64,000 nt of DNA from Actinoalloteichus hymeniacidonis (GCF_014203365.1 NZ_JACHIS010000001.1:3286001-3350000), one strand, 5' to 3'; counted from the stretch's first letter, positions 41,600 to 50,854 are shown. Numbers and translations: made by a program. Notes: generated from the letters alone by a model not told the origin.

Positions 41600-43063
41600 A
41601 TGCGGATCTCGAAACCTCGATTACTCGCTCTCACGCTGGCCGCCGCGCTGACCATCGCGACACCGGCCGCAGCCGAGCCCGCCGCGCCCGCCGACGCCGA
41701 TCGCGCCGGTGCCACCGAGGCCCCGGCGGGCTCGCCGACCGACCCGCTCGGAACGGTCGCCCCGACCACTCCGGACAACGCGACCACCGCAGGTTCCCCC
41801 GCCGCCGAGCAGTCCACGCAGGGCAAGCAGGCGCGGATCCCCCAGTTCCTGTACGACGCGGGCGCCGAGACCGGCAACAGTCGGGAGCCGGCCAATTTCG
41901 TGGTCCGATGGGGCGACTCCGTGGACGTCGTGCGATGGGCACAGGAGAACCGCGGCATCGCCGACTACCCGGCCTACGTGCTGGATGTGATGGAACGGAC
42001 CTACGACTACTACGTCAACCAGGTCGGTTTCGCCGATCCGGACGCACTGTCGCCCGGCCGGGACTTCAAGATCAATATTTACCTGTGTGGGAGTTGGTCC
42101 GGCGGGTTCCTGCCGCCCGCCAACTGGGCGGGTGCCGACGAGGTCGGCGCGGGGCACATGTGTCTGCCCTATGACAAATTCTGGGACGACTGGGTGGAGT
42201 CGCACGAGTTCGTCCATGTCCTGCAGGTTTACGCCAGCCAGCAGAACCGGGCGGCGGGCAATGGCGGCGGGTTCGGTGAGGGCAATCCGTATGCGGGCCC
42301 GTTCTGGGAGGCGCACGCCAACTACCTGGCCCGGATGCGTCGACCCGAGGTCGTCACCGGCTCGGGGTATCTCGGCCGCCACCACTACCGGTGGCTCGAC
42401 GAGCAGACCTATTACGGCGACTGGACGTTGATCAACACGCTGCGGGATCGCTACGGAACGTCCTTCGTCGACGATCTGTGGTTCGAGGCCCGACAGGGTG
42501 AGCACCCGATCACCACGATCAAGCGGGTGCTGGGACTGGATCACGGCTCCTTCGCGGAGTTGATCGCCGACCACGCCCGCCGCAACGTGGCCTTCGACTA
42601 CACCGACGGCGCGGCCATCCGCAGTGATCTCTGGCGCGCGCCCGGGGCGACCTACCGGCCGCTGTACACGGTGTCGTTGCAGACGGTGGACGCGAATGCG
42701 GGTGCGTACCGGATACCGGCGGATCGGGCTCCCCAGCAGTACGGCTACAACCACATCGAGTTACGACCGGATTCCTCCGGCGCGATCTCGGTTCGGCTCG
42801 ACGGCACCGGCGGCGGGGCGCCCAGTCCCGACTGGCGGTTCGGTTTCGTGGCGGTCGGCGCCGATTTCTCGGCCCGGTACAGCCCGCTGTACCGCAGTGG
42901 TGAGTCCGGTTCGTTCGCGTTGGAGGCCGGGGAGACGCATCTGATCCTGGTGGTCACGGCCACGCCGACCGAGCACGTCGACTATCCGCTGGGCACGCCG
43001 AGTCCCGGTTACCCGTATGCGCTGACGGTGCAGGGCGGCACGCCGGTGGCGGGAACGACCTGA
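41600..43063 (+). CDS. Secreted HExxH protein (DUF6055-like putative metallopeptidase)
   Basis: Secreted protein of 487 aa with a Sec signal (LLALTLAAALTIATPAAAEP) and a Pro/Ala/Thr-rich linker to about residue 75. WVESHEFVHVLQVY has the HExxH zinc motif, and 30 residues on PFWEAHANYLARMRR supplies a gluzincin-type Glu. The rest (RPLYTVSLQTVDANAGAYRIPADRAPQQYGYNHIELRPDSSG) resembles a C-terminal beta domain. It looks like DUF6055 proteins of actinomycetes, whose substrate is unknown. GAGGAG lies 7 nt before ATG 41600. Located between two LacI-controlled glycosidase modules, it may open glycoproteins so the arabinosidases can work. Confidence 0.72.
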   Translation: MRISKPRLLALTLAAALTIATPAAAEPAAPADADRAGATEAPAGSPTDPLGTVAPTTPDNATTAGSPAAEQSTQGKQARIPQFLYDAGAETGNSREPANFVVRWGDSVDVVRWAQENRGIADYPAYVLDVMERTYDYYVNQVGFADPDALSPGRDFKINIYLCGSWSGGFLPPANWAGADEVGAGHMCLPYDKFWDDWVESHEFVHVLQVYASQQNRAAGNGGGFGEGNPYAGPFWEAHANYLARMRRPEVVTGSGYLGRHHYRWLDEQTYYGDWTLINTLRDRYGTSFVDDLWFEARQGEHPITTIKRVLGLDHGSFAELIADHARRNVAFDYTDGAAIRSDLWRAPGATYRPLYTVSLQTVDANAGAYRIPADRAPQQYGYNHIELRPDSSGAISVRLDGTGGGAPSPDWRFGFVAVGADFSARYSPLYRSGESGSFALEAGETHLILVVTATPTEHVDYPLGTPSPGYPYALTVQGGTPVAGTT

Positions 43064-43082
43064 GTCCTGCCGCTTCTCGCGC

Positions 43083-43117
43083 AATCGCGCCCGGCGGCCA
43101 ACCCGCCGGGCGCGATT
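43083..43117. terminator. Strong bidirectional hairpin
   Basis: AATCGCGCCCGGCGG, loop CCAAC, exact complement: a 15-bp stem between the convergent secreted HExxH gene and the LacI gene. It closes both operons. Confidence 0.8.
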
Positions 43118-43129
43118 CGGTGTCGTCGA

Positions 43130-44218
43130 TCAGGCCGAGCCGCGCCGCACCAATCGTGGTGGCACCCGGATCAGGCCGCCCCAGATCGGCTCGTTGCCTG
43201 CGAGGACGAGGCGTTCTGCGGCGAGTCTGCCGAGTAGGCCGAGGTTCATGTCGATCGTGGTGAGTCTGGGTCTGGTCTCCACGGCGAAGGGTTCCCAGTT
43301 CTCGTAGCCGACGACCGCCACGTCCTCGGGCACCGCTGCGCCCCGGTCGCGTAGGCCGTCCACCGCGCCCGCCGCGATCTGGTCGCTGGCGCAGAACACG
43401 CCGTCGAGGTCGGGGTGTCGTTCGAGGAGCAGGTTCGCCGCGCGGCGGCCCCAGCCCTGGCTCCAGCGGCCCGGTCCGCAGGCCGGTGCCAGGGGTGTCA
43501 GTCCGGAGCGGGCCAGTTCGGCGGCGAAACCGGCGGAGCGTTCGAGGGCAGATCGGTCGGCGGGCGGCCCGGGTATCTGGGTGATCCGGCGGCAGCCTCG
43601 GTCGAGCAGGTGTCTGGCCGCCAGTGCTCCGCCCGCGCGGTCGTCGGTGATCAACGAGAGGTCCCGAGCGTTGCACGAGGGTGTGACGGCGTAGACGACG
43701 GGGGTGGGTTCCGCGCCGGGCAGCGGGATGGGGTGTCGGGTCTCGCGCCGGGAGCCGAGGACCAGCAGTCCGTCGACGCCGTGTCGGACGAGCGCCTCGG
43801 CGTGTTGGCGTTCGCGGCGTCCCTCGCCGGGTGTCCAGCAGAGCATGGCGACGACGTGGGTGCCGCCGAAGGCCGCCTCCGCCCCGGTCAGGACGGGCAG
43901 GCTGAAGCGTTCGGCGGCGCACGCGGTCACCGCGTCCTGCTGATCGGGGTCCACCGCACGGTCCGAGTTTCGGCGTGGTTCGGGCACCCGCCCCGCGTGC
44001 CCGGTGAGCAGGCCGATCACTCGTTCTCCGGCGCGGTCTCGGCGGCGGCCGCTGCCCTTGGGGCGTCGGTAGCCCAGGCTCTCGGCAGCACGGAGCACGC
44101 GCCGTCTGGTCTCCTCGTGCACGTCGGCTCGGCCGTTGAGTGCCCGCGAGACCGTGGCCGCCGAGACGCCCGCCCGCACCGCCACCGAGTGCACGGTCGC
44201 CTGCCCAGTCCTGTCCAT
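43130..44218 (-). CDS. LacI-family regulator, last gene of the sugar operon
   Basis: Regulator of 362 aa. The helix-turn-helix is VHSVAVRAGVSAATVSRALNGRADVHEETRRRVLRAAESLGY. The PBP-like effector domain follows (GGTHVVAMLCWTPGEGRRERQHAEALVRHGVDGLLVLGSRRE ... DGVFCASDQIAAGAVDGLRDRGAAVPEDVAVVGYENWEPFAVETRPRLTTIDMNLGLLGRLAAERL). ATG 44218 has GGAG 5 nt before it; the gap to the GH127 gene is 29 bp. Its effector loop NMNLxxLG and GYENWEPF match the other LacI in the locus (VDMNLEELG; GFDDWEVL), so the two probably read related arabinosides. Confidence 0.9.
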   Translation of the reverse strand: MDRTGQATVHSVAVRAGVSAATVSRALNGRADVHEETRRRVLRAAESLGYRRPKGSGRRRDRAGERVIGLLTGHAGRVPEPRRNSDRAVDPDQQDAVTACAAERFSLPVLTGAEAAFGGTHVVAMLCWTPGEGRRERQHAEALVRHGVDGLLVLGSRRETRHPIPLPGAEPTPVVYAVTPSCNARDLSLITDDRAGGALAARHLLDRGCRRITQIPGPPADRSALERSAGFAAELARSGLTPLAPACGPGRWSQGWGRRAANLLLERHPDLDGVFCASDQIAAGAVDGLRDRGAAVPEDVAVVGYENWEPFAVETRPRLTTIDMNLGLLGRLAAERLVLAGNEPIWGGLIRVPPRLVRRGSA

Positions 44219-44247
44219 GACCGCTCCATCGTTCCCACGCGGGCCCG

Positions 44248-46311
44248 TTACCGGACGGGCAACCACACGCGCATCGTCGAGGGGCCTCGGTTGGCCCATT
44301 GGTGGTAGGGGCGCAGCAGGACCCAGTGACCGAGGTCGGGTTCCGGGGCCGAGGCGGCGGTGTCGGCTTCGAGCACCGTGCCGTGGGCCGTGGTGGAGCT
44401 CTCTGCGGTCTTGCCGCCATCGGTGACGAGGTCGTTGTCGAGTTGGTGGAGTGGATACCCGTAGGGTCCCCATCCGCCGAGCCAGGCGATGGGCTCCGGT
44501 CGTCGTCGCACCCGCACCATCGCGCCTTCGGGACTGGGCTGCGGAGCGACCGAGAGATCCACCCGAAGGTCCTCGAGATCGAGCTCGGCAGGGAGATCGA
44601 CGGACTCGGCGCACAACACCAGCGGGCCGCGCTCGACCGCGACACAGCCACGCAAGGCATCCACCCGGTCGTCGGCTCTGGTGTACCTGGGCGTGAGGTC
44701 GAAGTCGAGTCGGAGCGTCTCACCCTCGGCGAACTCTCGCCGCACGGTGACCGTCGGGTCATCAAGCTGCGCCAGCAAGCCGTCACCCGCGTCCAAAGTG
44801 GCTGTGCCCTGAGCCCAATGGGGCACGCGCAGGGTGAGTCCGAAGTACCCGGGCGTGAGCACACGGATCGCGACGCTGCGGTCATGCGGGTACGAGGTGA
44901 TGATCTCCAGGTCGATCTCGGTGCCGTCGTCGAGCCGGGTGCGGATCTCGCAGGCGGTGTACTGGTGGATCTGTACCCCGTCGGCGTCGCGGGTGGCCAC
45001 ATAACCTGACACCGAGGCGAGGGTGCGGGCGATGTTGGTGGGACAGCAGGAGACGCTGTACCAGGCGGGTCTCAGGCTGGCGCCGGCCGACGCGCTGACC
45101 TCGTCCTCGGCGGGGATCCGGCCGGGGATTCGTTGGTGCAGGGTGTTGGCGTAGAAGAAGGCGCGTCCGTCGGCGCGAGACGAGGTGGCGACGATGTTGA
45201 ACAGGGTGCGTTCGACCAGGTCGGCGTAGCGGCTGTCGCCGGTGGCCAGCAGCAGCCGCCAGGACACCATCACCGAGGCGATGCCGGCGCAGGTCTCGGC
45301 GTAGGCCCGGTCCGGTGGGAGGGCGAAGTCGGCGCCGAAGGATTCGTCGAGGTGGTGCGAGCCCATTCCGCCGGTGAGGTAGGTGCGGCGGGCGAGGGTG
45401 GTCGCCCATTGGGTGCGGACCGCGTCGATCAGGGTTCGGTCGCCGGTCTCCACTCCGACGTCGACGGCGCCCGCCGAGAGGTAGAGGGCTCGGACGGCGT
45501 GTCCGCGTAGGACGGTGGCGTCGCGGATGGTCTGGTCGTCCTGGAAGTAGGCGGCGCCGAAGCGGATGGCGGGCAGGGTGCCGGTGCCTCGGCGGTCGAT
45601 GAACAGGGTGGCGAGTTCGAGGTGTCGTCTCTGTCCGGTCACGCGGTACAGCTCGACCAGGGCGGTCTCGATCTCGGGGTGTCCGCAGACGGCTGTGCGT
45701 CCGGTTGGGCCGAACTCGGTGTACAGGTGGTCGGCGACCCGCCGGGCCACGGTGAGCAGTAGGTCGTCGGCTGCGTTGGTTCTGGCGCGGGCCACGGCGG
45801 CCTGGATCAGGTGTCCGTAGCAGTACAGCTCGTGTCCCCAGGCGAGGTCGGAGTAGCGCTGGGGCCTGCCGGGACGGCCGTAGCAGGTGTTGAGGTAGCC
45901 GTCGGGGTGTTGGGCGGCGGCGACTCGGGCCGCCAGTTCGGTGAAGCGGCGGTCGAGGTCGGCGTCGCCGCTGCGGTGGCTCTCCCAGGCCAGTGCCTCC
46001 AGGAGTTTGTAGATCTCGGAGTCGGCGAACTCCGGTCCACGATGATCGCCCTCGGTGCCGTGGGTGAGGGCGTGGGCGGCGATGTCGAAGTTGTCGATCC
46101 AGCCGAGGCGCTGCATCCAGCGCTGGCAGTGGTCGAGGGTGTGCTCGGCGTTGATGCGCGCCCGCTGCGCCCAGAAGCCGTCGGTGAGTCGCACCTCGTC
46201 CAGTCCGAGCGGGGTCAGCGTGCCGTGGTTGGGCGACACGGGTCGCGCATGGGTCGCAGCGGAGTGGGGTGGGTGGTTCTCGGCCGTGGTGGATGCGTCG
46301 GGCGGGTGCAT
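44248..46311 (-). CDS. GH127 beta-L-arabinofuranosidase
   Basis: Cytoplasmic enzyme of 687 aa without signal peptide, removing beta-L-arabinofuranose from beta-1,2-arabino-oligosaccharides such as those on hydroxyproline-rich glycoproteins. The alpha/alpha barrel begins VRLTDGFWAQRARINAEHTLDHCQRWMQRLGWIDNF. The catalytic and zinc residues of HypBA1 are recognisable: AETCAGIASVMV (Glu and Cys) and SVSCCPTNIART (the nucleophile Cys pair). PHWAQG and RGPLVLCAESVD belong to the C-terminal beta domain. AAGGAG lies 9 nt before ATG 46311. It lies between the importer permease and LacI in one operon, so substrate is imported as oligosaccharide and trimmed inside. Confidence 0.92.
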   Translation of the reverse strand: MHPPDASTTAENHPPHSAATHARPVSPNHGTLTPLGLDEVRLTDGFWAQRARINAEHTLDHCQRWMQRLGWIDNFDIAAHALTHGTEGDHRGPEFADSEIYKLLEALAWESHRSGDADLDRRFTELAARVAAAQHPDGYLNTCYGRPGRPQRYSDLAWGHELYCYGHLIQAAVARARTNAADDLLLTVARRVADHLYTEFGPTGRTAVCGHPEIETALVELYRVTGQRRHLELATLFIDRRGTGTLPAIRFGAAYFQDDQTIRDATVLRGHAVRALYLSAGAVDVGVETGDRTLIDAVRTQWATTLARRTYLTGGMGSHHLDESFGADFALPPDRAYAETCAGIASVMVSWRLLLATGDSRYADLVERTLFNIVATSSRADGRAFFYANTLHQRIPGRIPAEDEVSASAGASLRPAWYSVSCCPTNIARTLASVSGYVATRDADGVQIHQYTACEIRTRLDDGTEIDLEIITSYPHDRSVAIRVLTPGYFGLTLRVPHWAQGTATLDAGDGLLAQLDDPTVTVRREFAEGETLRLDFDLTPRYTRADDRVDALRGCVAVERGPLVLCAESVDLPAELDLEDLRVDLSVAPQPSPEGAMVRVRRRPEPIAWLGGWGPYGYPLHQLDNDLVTDGGKTAESSTTAHGTVLEADTAASAPEPDLGHWVLLRPYHQWANRGPSTMRVWLPVR

Positions 46312-46379
46312 CGAGAGGGTCTCCTTCACCGTGGTCGTCGAGGGCTGCACTGGTTGGGCGGTCGGTGCCGGGTGTCTGG

Positions 46380-47234
46380 TCAGCCTTTGAGTGCGCCGGA
46401 GGCGAAGCCTCGGACGTAGTGCCGTTGGAGGAGGACGAACAGGAGCATGCAGGGCACGGCGCTGACCACGACGCCGGATTGCAGGGCGCCGAAGTCGATG
46501 GAGCCGAAGTTGCCGGAGCGCATGGCGGCCAGTGCGACCGGCAGGGTGTAGCGGGATCCGTCGGTGACCAGCATCAACGGCGCGATGAACTCGTTCCAGG
46601 AGTTGAGGAAGGCGAAGAGGGCCACCGTGATCACGCCGGGGGTGACGGCGGGCAGCAGGACCGACCAGAGGGTGCGGGGTATCCCGGCGCCGTCGACGAG
46701 GGCGGCCTCGTCGAATTCCCTGGGCACGGCTTCGAAGGCGTTGCGCATCATGAACAGGGCGAAGGGCAGTTGGAACATGATCAGGACCAGGGAGAGTCCG
46801 ATCAGGGAGTTCTGTAATCCCGCGCGGCTCAGCAGCACGTAGAGCGGGATGAGGATGGTCGGGTAGGGCACCATCATGATCGCCAGTGTGCCGAGGAAGA
46901 GCAGGTTGCGGCCGGGAAACCGGAAGCGGGCGATCGCGTAGCCCGCGAGGACCGAGATCAGCACGGTGCCCACCACGGTCAGCAGCGAGACGAGGATGCT
47001 GTTGGTCGCGTAGACGAGCAGTCCCTCGCCGTAGGAGAACAGTCGTCGATAGTTCTCCGTGCCGAAGCCGGCTCCCTCGCCGGTGGCGTCGGGTCCGCGT
47101 AGCGAGGAGTAGCCCGCCCAGGCCAGTGGGAGCAGGAACAGGATCGCCAGGGCGGTGCCGGTGACGAGTGCACCGGTGTCGGCGATCACGATGCGCAGCC
47201 GGGTTCGGCGTGCTGCGGTGCTGGTGGCCGTCAC
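46380..47234 (-). CDS. Carbohydrate ABC transporter permease (MalG type)
   Basis: Membrane protein of 284 aa with six predicted helices; the C-terminal EAA-type motif is FDEAALVDGAGIPRTLWSVLLPAVTPG, the ATPase-contact loop of MalG-like permeases. TGTALAILFLLPLAWAGYSSL is the first helix. GTG 47234 overlaps the stop of the upstream permease by 4 bp. It pairs with the 302-aa permease to form the sugar channel. No ATPase is in the operon, so it probably uses a shared MsiK-like ATPase, as is usual in actinomycetes. Confidence 0.93.
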   Translation of the reverse strand: MTATSTAARRTRLRIVIADTGALVTGTALAILFLLPLAWAGYSSLRGPDATGEGAGFGTENYRRLFSYGEGLLVYATNSILVSLLTVVGTVLISVLAGYAIARFRFPGRNLLFLGTLAIMMVPYPTILIPLYVLLSRAGLQNSLIGLSLVLIMFQLPFALFMMRNAFEAVPREFDEAALVDGAGIPRTLWSVLLPAVTPGVITVALFAFLNSWNEFIAPLMLVTDGSRYTLPVALAAMRSGNFGSIDFGALQSGVVVSAVPCMLLFVLLQRHYVRGFASGALKG

Positions 47235-48139
47235 GACTCGTCGCCCTTCCTGATCAGGCTCAATTGGACGATGTTGGCGAGTACCAGTGCGATCAGGACG
47301 ACCACGGACATCGCGGCGGCCCAGCTGAGGTCGAAGAGGGTGAAGGCTTGGCGGAAGATCGTCGAGACGACCGTGACGGTGGAGTTGTCCGGTCCGCCGC
47401 CGGTGAGCACGTAGAACTGTTCGAAGGCCAGTAGTGATCCGGTGACCGACAGGACCAGCACGAGGGCGAGGGTGGGTCGCAGCAGGGGCACCGTGATGCC
47501 GGTGAAGGTGCGCCACCAGCCTGCCCCGTCGATGCGCGCGGCCTCGTAGACCTGGTCGGGGATCGCTTGTAGTCCGGTGAGCAGGATGATCATGTAGAAG
47601 CCCGCGAAGCGCCAGATCACCATCAGGACCGTGGACCACAGCGCGCCGTCGGGCGTACCGAGCCAGTTCACCGGTTCGTCGACGAGTCCCAGGGTGGCGA
47701 GCAGGTCGGACAGCGGCCCGACCTCATTGGAGTAGAGGGCGAACCACAGCAGGCTGGCGACGGCCAGTCCCATCGCGGCCGGGAGGAAGAACGCGGTGCG
47801 CAGGAAGCCGCTGCCGAAGCGGGTCTGCTGCACGAGCAGGGCCAGTCCCAGGGCGACGGCGGTCAGCAGGACCGTGGTGATGAGGGTGTAGCGCAGGGTG
47901 AACCAGATGGCGTCCAGGAACAGCGGGTCGTCGAGGATCGCGTCGTATTGGGCGAGGCCGACGAAGCTCGGCTCGCCCAGCAGCGGCCAGTCGGTCATCG
48001 ACATCCATACCAACAGCGCGAGCGGGACGACGAAGAGCAGTCCGACCACCAGGGCTGCGGGCAGCGATAGGACGATCGCCTGGGTGGATCGGTCGGTGCT
48101 GCGGCGGCGGTGTCGGTGGTGGGTGCCGGTGCTTCTCAC
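47231..48139 (-). CDS. Carbohydrate ABC transporter permease (MalF type)
   Basis: Membrane protein of 302 aa with six predicted helices, starting SLPAALVVGLLFVVPLALLVWMSMTDWPLLG. The EAA loop is YEAARIDGAGWWRTFTGITVPLLRP, and the helix FEQFYVLTGGGPDNSTVTVVSTIFRQAF is characteristic of MalF/UgpA-type subunits. It follows the binding-protein gene after 113 bp and precedes the MalG-type subunit with a 4-bp overlap. Together they import the oligosaccharide bound by the lipoprotein. Confidence 0.93.
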   Translation of the reverse strand: MRSTGTHHRHRRRSTDRSTQAIVLSLPAALVVGLLFVVPLALLVWMSMTDWPLLGEPSFVGLAQYDAILDDPLFLDAIWFTLRYTLITTVLLTAVALGLALLVQQTRFGSGFLRTAFFLPAAMGLAVASLLWFALYSNEVGPLSDLLATLGLVDEPVNWLGTPDGALWSTVLMVIWRFAGFYMIILLTGLQAIPDQVYEAARIDGAGWWRTFTGITVPLLRPTLALVLVLSVTGSLLAFEQFYVLTGGGPDNSTVTVVSTIFRQAFTLFDLSWAAAMSVVVLIALVLANIVQLSLIRKGDES

Positions 48140-48252
48140 GAGGACTCCCTTGATCCGGGCTCGGTGGTCCTCGAGCCGGAAGGCGGTGTCATGTCGAGCG
48201 GCGAGTGGGTCGCCGGGGCGGTGACGCGAAGGTGCACTGGTGGCGGCGGGGT

Positions 48253-49527
48253 TCAGCCCGCGACGTCGAGGGCGGAGTCGAGTCGTGGTCGGTGCTCGGC
48301 GATCGTGGTGTCCACGGGGTCGGGGCCGAAGATGGCCGCTCGGGCGAACTGCAGCCAGGGGCCCTGCGGGTCGTTGAAGGTCGCCCCGAAGTTGACGGCG
48401 GTGGGGACTCGGCCGAGGTCGACGACCTGGTGGAAGGTGCGTAGGTGTGGGTCGGTGCCGTCGGTCGGGGCGATGTCGGTGCGGACGCTGACGTCGCCAC
48501 CTGAGGTGAGCACCTCGCGTTGGACGTCCTCGGTGAGTGTCCAGGACAGGAAGTCCCAGGCGGCGGCGGTCTTGGTCGAGGTGGCGGTGATGCCGAGGAC
48601 GTCGCCGCCGACGAAGGTCGACTCGCCGCCGTCCATTCCTCGGATGGGTGCGACGCCGATCTCCAGGCCTTCGTGTTCGGGCATCAGTCGCAGCATCGTC
48701 GAGCCGAGGGGGGCGACGCCGACCGTGCCCTGGGCGAAGGGTTGCAGCCAGCTGATGCCGTTCTCCTGTGCGGCCGATTCCGGTGCCAGTCCTTCGGCGT
48801 AGGCGTCCCGGTAGGTCTGGAGGATCGGGCCGATGGTCTCGCTGTCCATGGCGGAGGCGGTGCCGTCGGGGGTGAGGATCTCGCCCCCGTCGGCCCAGAC
48901 CATCGGCCAGAGGGTGAACAGCAGGCAGCCGGGGCAGTTGCCGCCGAAGTAGGTGCCGGAGATTCCGTCGCCCAGGGCGGAGATCGCCTCGGCGTGCTCC
49001 ATCATCTCGGGCAGGCTGGTCGGAGGTCGTTCGGGGTCCAGACCTGCTTCTCGGTAGAGCACCTTGTTGTAGAAGATCAGGGAGAGGTCGAGGGTGTGCG
49101 GGACCGCGTACTGGGCGCCGTCGGCGGTCGCGGCGTCCAGGTGGGCGGGTGCGAGCTCGTCGAGGAGGTCCGTCTCGGCGAGTCGGTCGCCGAGGTCGGT
49201 GTAGAAGCCGTGGCGGATGAAGTTCCTGGCGTAGACGACGTCCGCGCCGAGGAGGTCGGGCAGACTGCGCCCGCCTGCTGCGGTGGCGACCTGTTGAAGG
49301 TAGGTGTCGTTGGGTACCACCGTCAGCTCGACGGTGTTGCGGCCGAGGTCGTTGTAGGTGTCGACGAAGGCCCTGGTCTGGGCCTCGGTGGCGGCGCGGG
49401 TCCAGAGGGTGAGGGTCTGTCCGGTCTCGGCGTCTGCATCGCCGACGTCGCCCGAGGTGCAGGCGGTGGTGAGCAGGGCGGCGGCGAGCACGGCGCCCAG
49501 GCGGTGGCCGAAGGTGTTCTCACGCAC
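48253..49527 (-). CDS. Sugar ABC transporter substrate-binding lipoprotein
   Basis: Lipoprotein of 424 aa, first gene of the operon. The signal GAVLAAALLTTAC gives a lipobox Cys near residue 23. It has the family 1 sugar-binding fold (TLTLWTRAATEAQTRAFVDTYNDLG, VPHTLDLSLIFYNKVLYREAGLDPERPPTSLPEMMEHAEAI, GVAPLGSTMLRLMP, WDFLSWTLTEDVQREVL). Two Cys (NCPGCLL) may form a disulfide. The ligand is inferred to be an L-arabinose-containing oligosaccharide from the linked GH127 and GH43 genes. It is divergent from the second LacI across an operator-bearing 283-bp region. Confidence 0.92.
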   Translation of the reverse strand: MRENTFGHRLGAVLAAALLTTACTSGDVGDADAETGQTLTLWTRAATEAQTRAFVDTYNDLGRNTVELTVVPNDTYLQQVATAAGGRSLPDLLGADVVYARNFIRHGFYTDLGDRLAETDLLDELAPAHLDAATADGAQYAVPHTLDLSLIFYNKVLYREAGLDPERPPTSLPEMMEHAEAISALGDGISGTYFGGNCPGCLLFTLWPMVWADGGEILTPDGTASAMDSETIGPILQTYRDAYAEGLAPESAAQENGISWLQPFAQGTVGVAPLGSTMLRLMPEHEGLEIGVAPIRGMDGGESTFVGGDVLGITATSTKTAAAWDFLSWTLTEDVQREVLTSGGDVSVRTDIAPTDGTDPHLRTFHQVVDLGRVPTAVNFGATFNDPQGPWLQFARAAIFGPDPVDTTIAEHRPRLDSALDVAG

Positions 49528-49697
49528 GGCACGTTCTCCTTGTGCTCATCGTTGAGCGAAGTCGAGCGGCATGACGGTGAAAGCCTTCGTCCACTTCGGC
49601 CAGACGAAGTGGAAGAGGACCGATGGTGTCTCGACCGGTCGTTCTCCCCGCTGGTAGAACGACTGGGGTGGCAATGGTCTCCGTGGTGTGGAACCCA

Positions 49698-49719
49698 ATA
49701 CCGAAACTACTTTCGGTAT
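49698..49719. promoter_or_regulatory. LacI operator between the importer operon and its regulator
   Basis: ATACCGAAA-CTAC-TTTCGGTAT: perfect 9-bp arms around a 4-bp centre, midway between the binding-protein start (49527) and the LacI start (49811). It is the likely site for autoregulation and for importer repression. A related site lies at 40343-40362. Confidence 0.8.
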
Positions 49720-49810
49720 CGTAGGTTCGGGCCGGTTCCGACGTCAATACCGAGGCGGCGGGAGAATGCGGCCGCACTGTGCGAATTCTTCAGCCGAGGA
49801 GCATGAGGCG

Positions 49811-50854
49811 ATGGGCCGTGACAGCCGGGGCGAGCAGAAGCGTTCGATCACCCTCACCGACGTCGCCCGGCTCGCCGGGGTCTCGGTGGCCACGGCGTCG
49901 AAGGCGCTGAACGGCAGACGGCAGGTTCGCGACGAGACTCGGCAACGGGTCCTGGCCGCGGCCGAGACCCTGTCGTTCACCCCCAATCCCTTCGCGCAGG
50001 CCTTGAACATGCCCCGATCCGGCACCGTCGGGATGCTCACCAGTGACCTGGAGGGCCGCTTCGCGCTGCCGATCATGATGGGGGCGGAGGACGCCTTCGG
50101 ATCCGGTGCGACCTCTGTGCTGCTCTGCGATGCCCGGGGGGACGCCGAACGCGAGCGCAAGCATGTCGAGGCGCTGCTCGCCCGGCGGGTGGACGGGCTG
50201 ATCGTGGTGGGATCGCGTACCGACCCCCGGCCGAGTCTGGGCCAGCGGTTGCCCGTTCCGGTGGTCTACGCGTATGCGCCGTCCGACGACGACGCCGACG
50301 TCTCCTTCGTGCCGGACAACATCCGAGGCGGCGCCCTCGCCGTGGAACACCTGGTGGCGGGCGGTCGACGACGTATCGCGCTGTTGGCGGGCGATGCCGA
50401 CTACGCCGCCGCGCGCGACCGGGTCGCCGGCGTGACCGAGGCCCTGCAGGCGGCCGGGCTCGAACTCGTCGGCGGCGCCGCGTCCTTCGGGCCGTGGTCC
50501 GAGGCATGGGGCAGGCGGGTCACCGCCGAACTGCTCGATTCCGATCCGGAGGTGGACGCGGTGTTGTGCGGCAACGACCAGGTCGCGCGGGGCGCGTTGG
50601 AGACGTTGCGGGAGCGCGGCCGCCGGGTGCCGGAGGATGTCTGGGTGGCGGGTTTCGACGACTGGGAGGTGCTGACCACCAGTTCTCGGCCGCCGTTGAC
50701 CAGTGTGGACATGAACTTGGAGGAGTTGGGGCGCACGGCGGCCCGGCATCTGTTCCACGCGATCGACGGGCAGCGCCACGGCGGGATAGTGACCCTGCCG
50801 GTGCGGTTGGTGGTGCGGGAGTCGACCGGCGGCGCCGAGAACGGCGCGGACTAG
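49811..50854 (+). CDS. LacI-family regulator divergent from the sugar importer
   Basis: Regulator of 347 aa. The helix-turn-helix is ITLTDVARLAGVSVATASKALNGRRQVRDETRQRVLAAAETL; SKALNG replaces the more usual SRALNG. The effector domain is like LacI/RbsB (GTVGMLTSDLEGRFALPIMMGAEDAFGSGATSVLLCDARGDAERERKHVEALLARRVDGLIVVGSR). AGGAG lies 9 nt before ATG 49811; the frame is open upstream but unconserved. It faces the importer operon over the operator at 49698-49719. Its stop codon shares the CTAG at 50851-50854 with the convergent GNAT gene. Confidence 0.93.
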   Translation: MGRDSRGEQKRSITLTDVARLAGVSVATASKALNGRRQVRDETRQRVLAAAETLSFTPNPFAQALNMPRSGTVGMLTSDLEGRFALPIMMGAEDAFGSGATSVLLCDARGDAERERKHVEALLARRVDGLIVVGSRTDPRPSLGQRLPVPVVYAYAPSDDDADVSFVPDNIRGGALAVEHLVAGGRRRIALLAGDADYAAARDRVAGVTEALQAAGLELVGGAASFGPWSEAWGRRVTAELLDSDPEVDAVLCGNDQVARGALETLRERGRRVPEDVWVAGFDDWEVLTTSSRPPLTSVDMNLEELGRTAARHLFHAIDGQRHGGIVTLPVRLVVRESTGGAENGAD

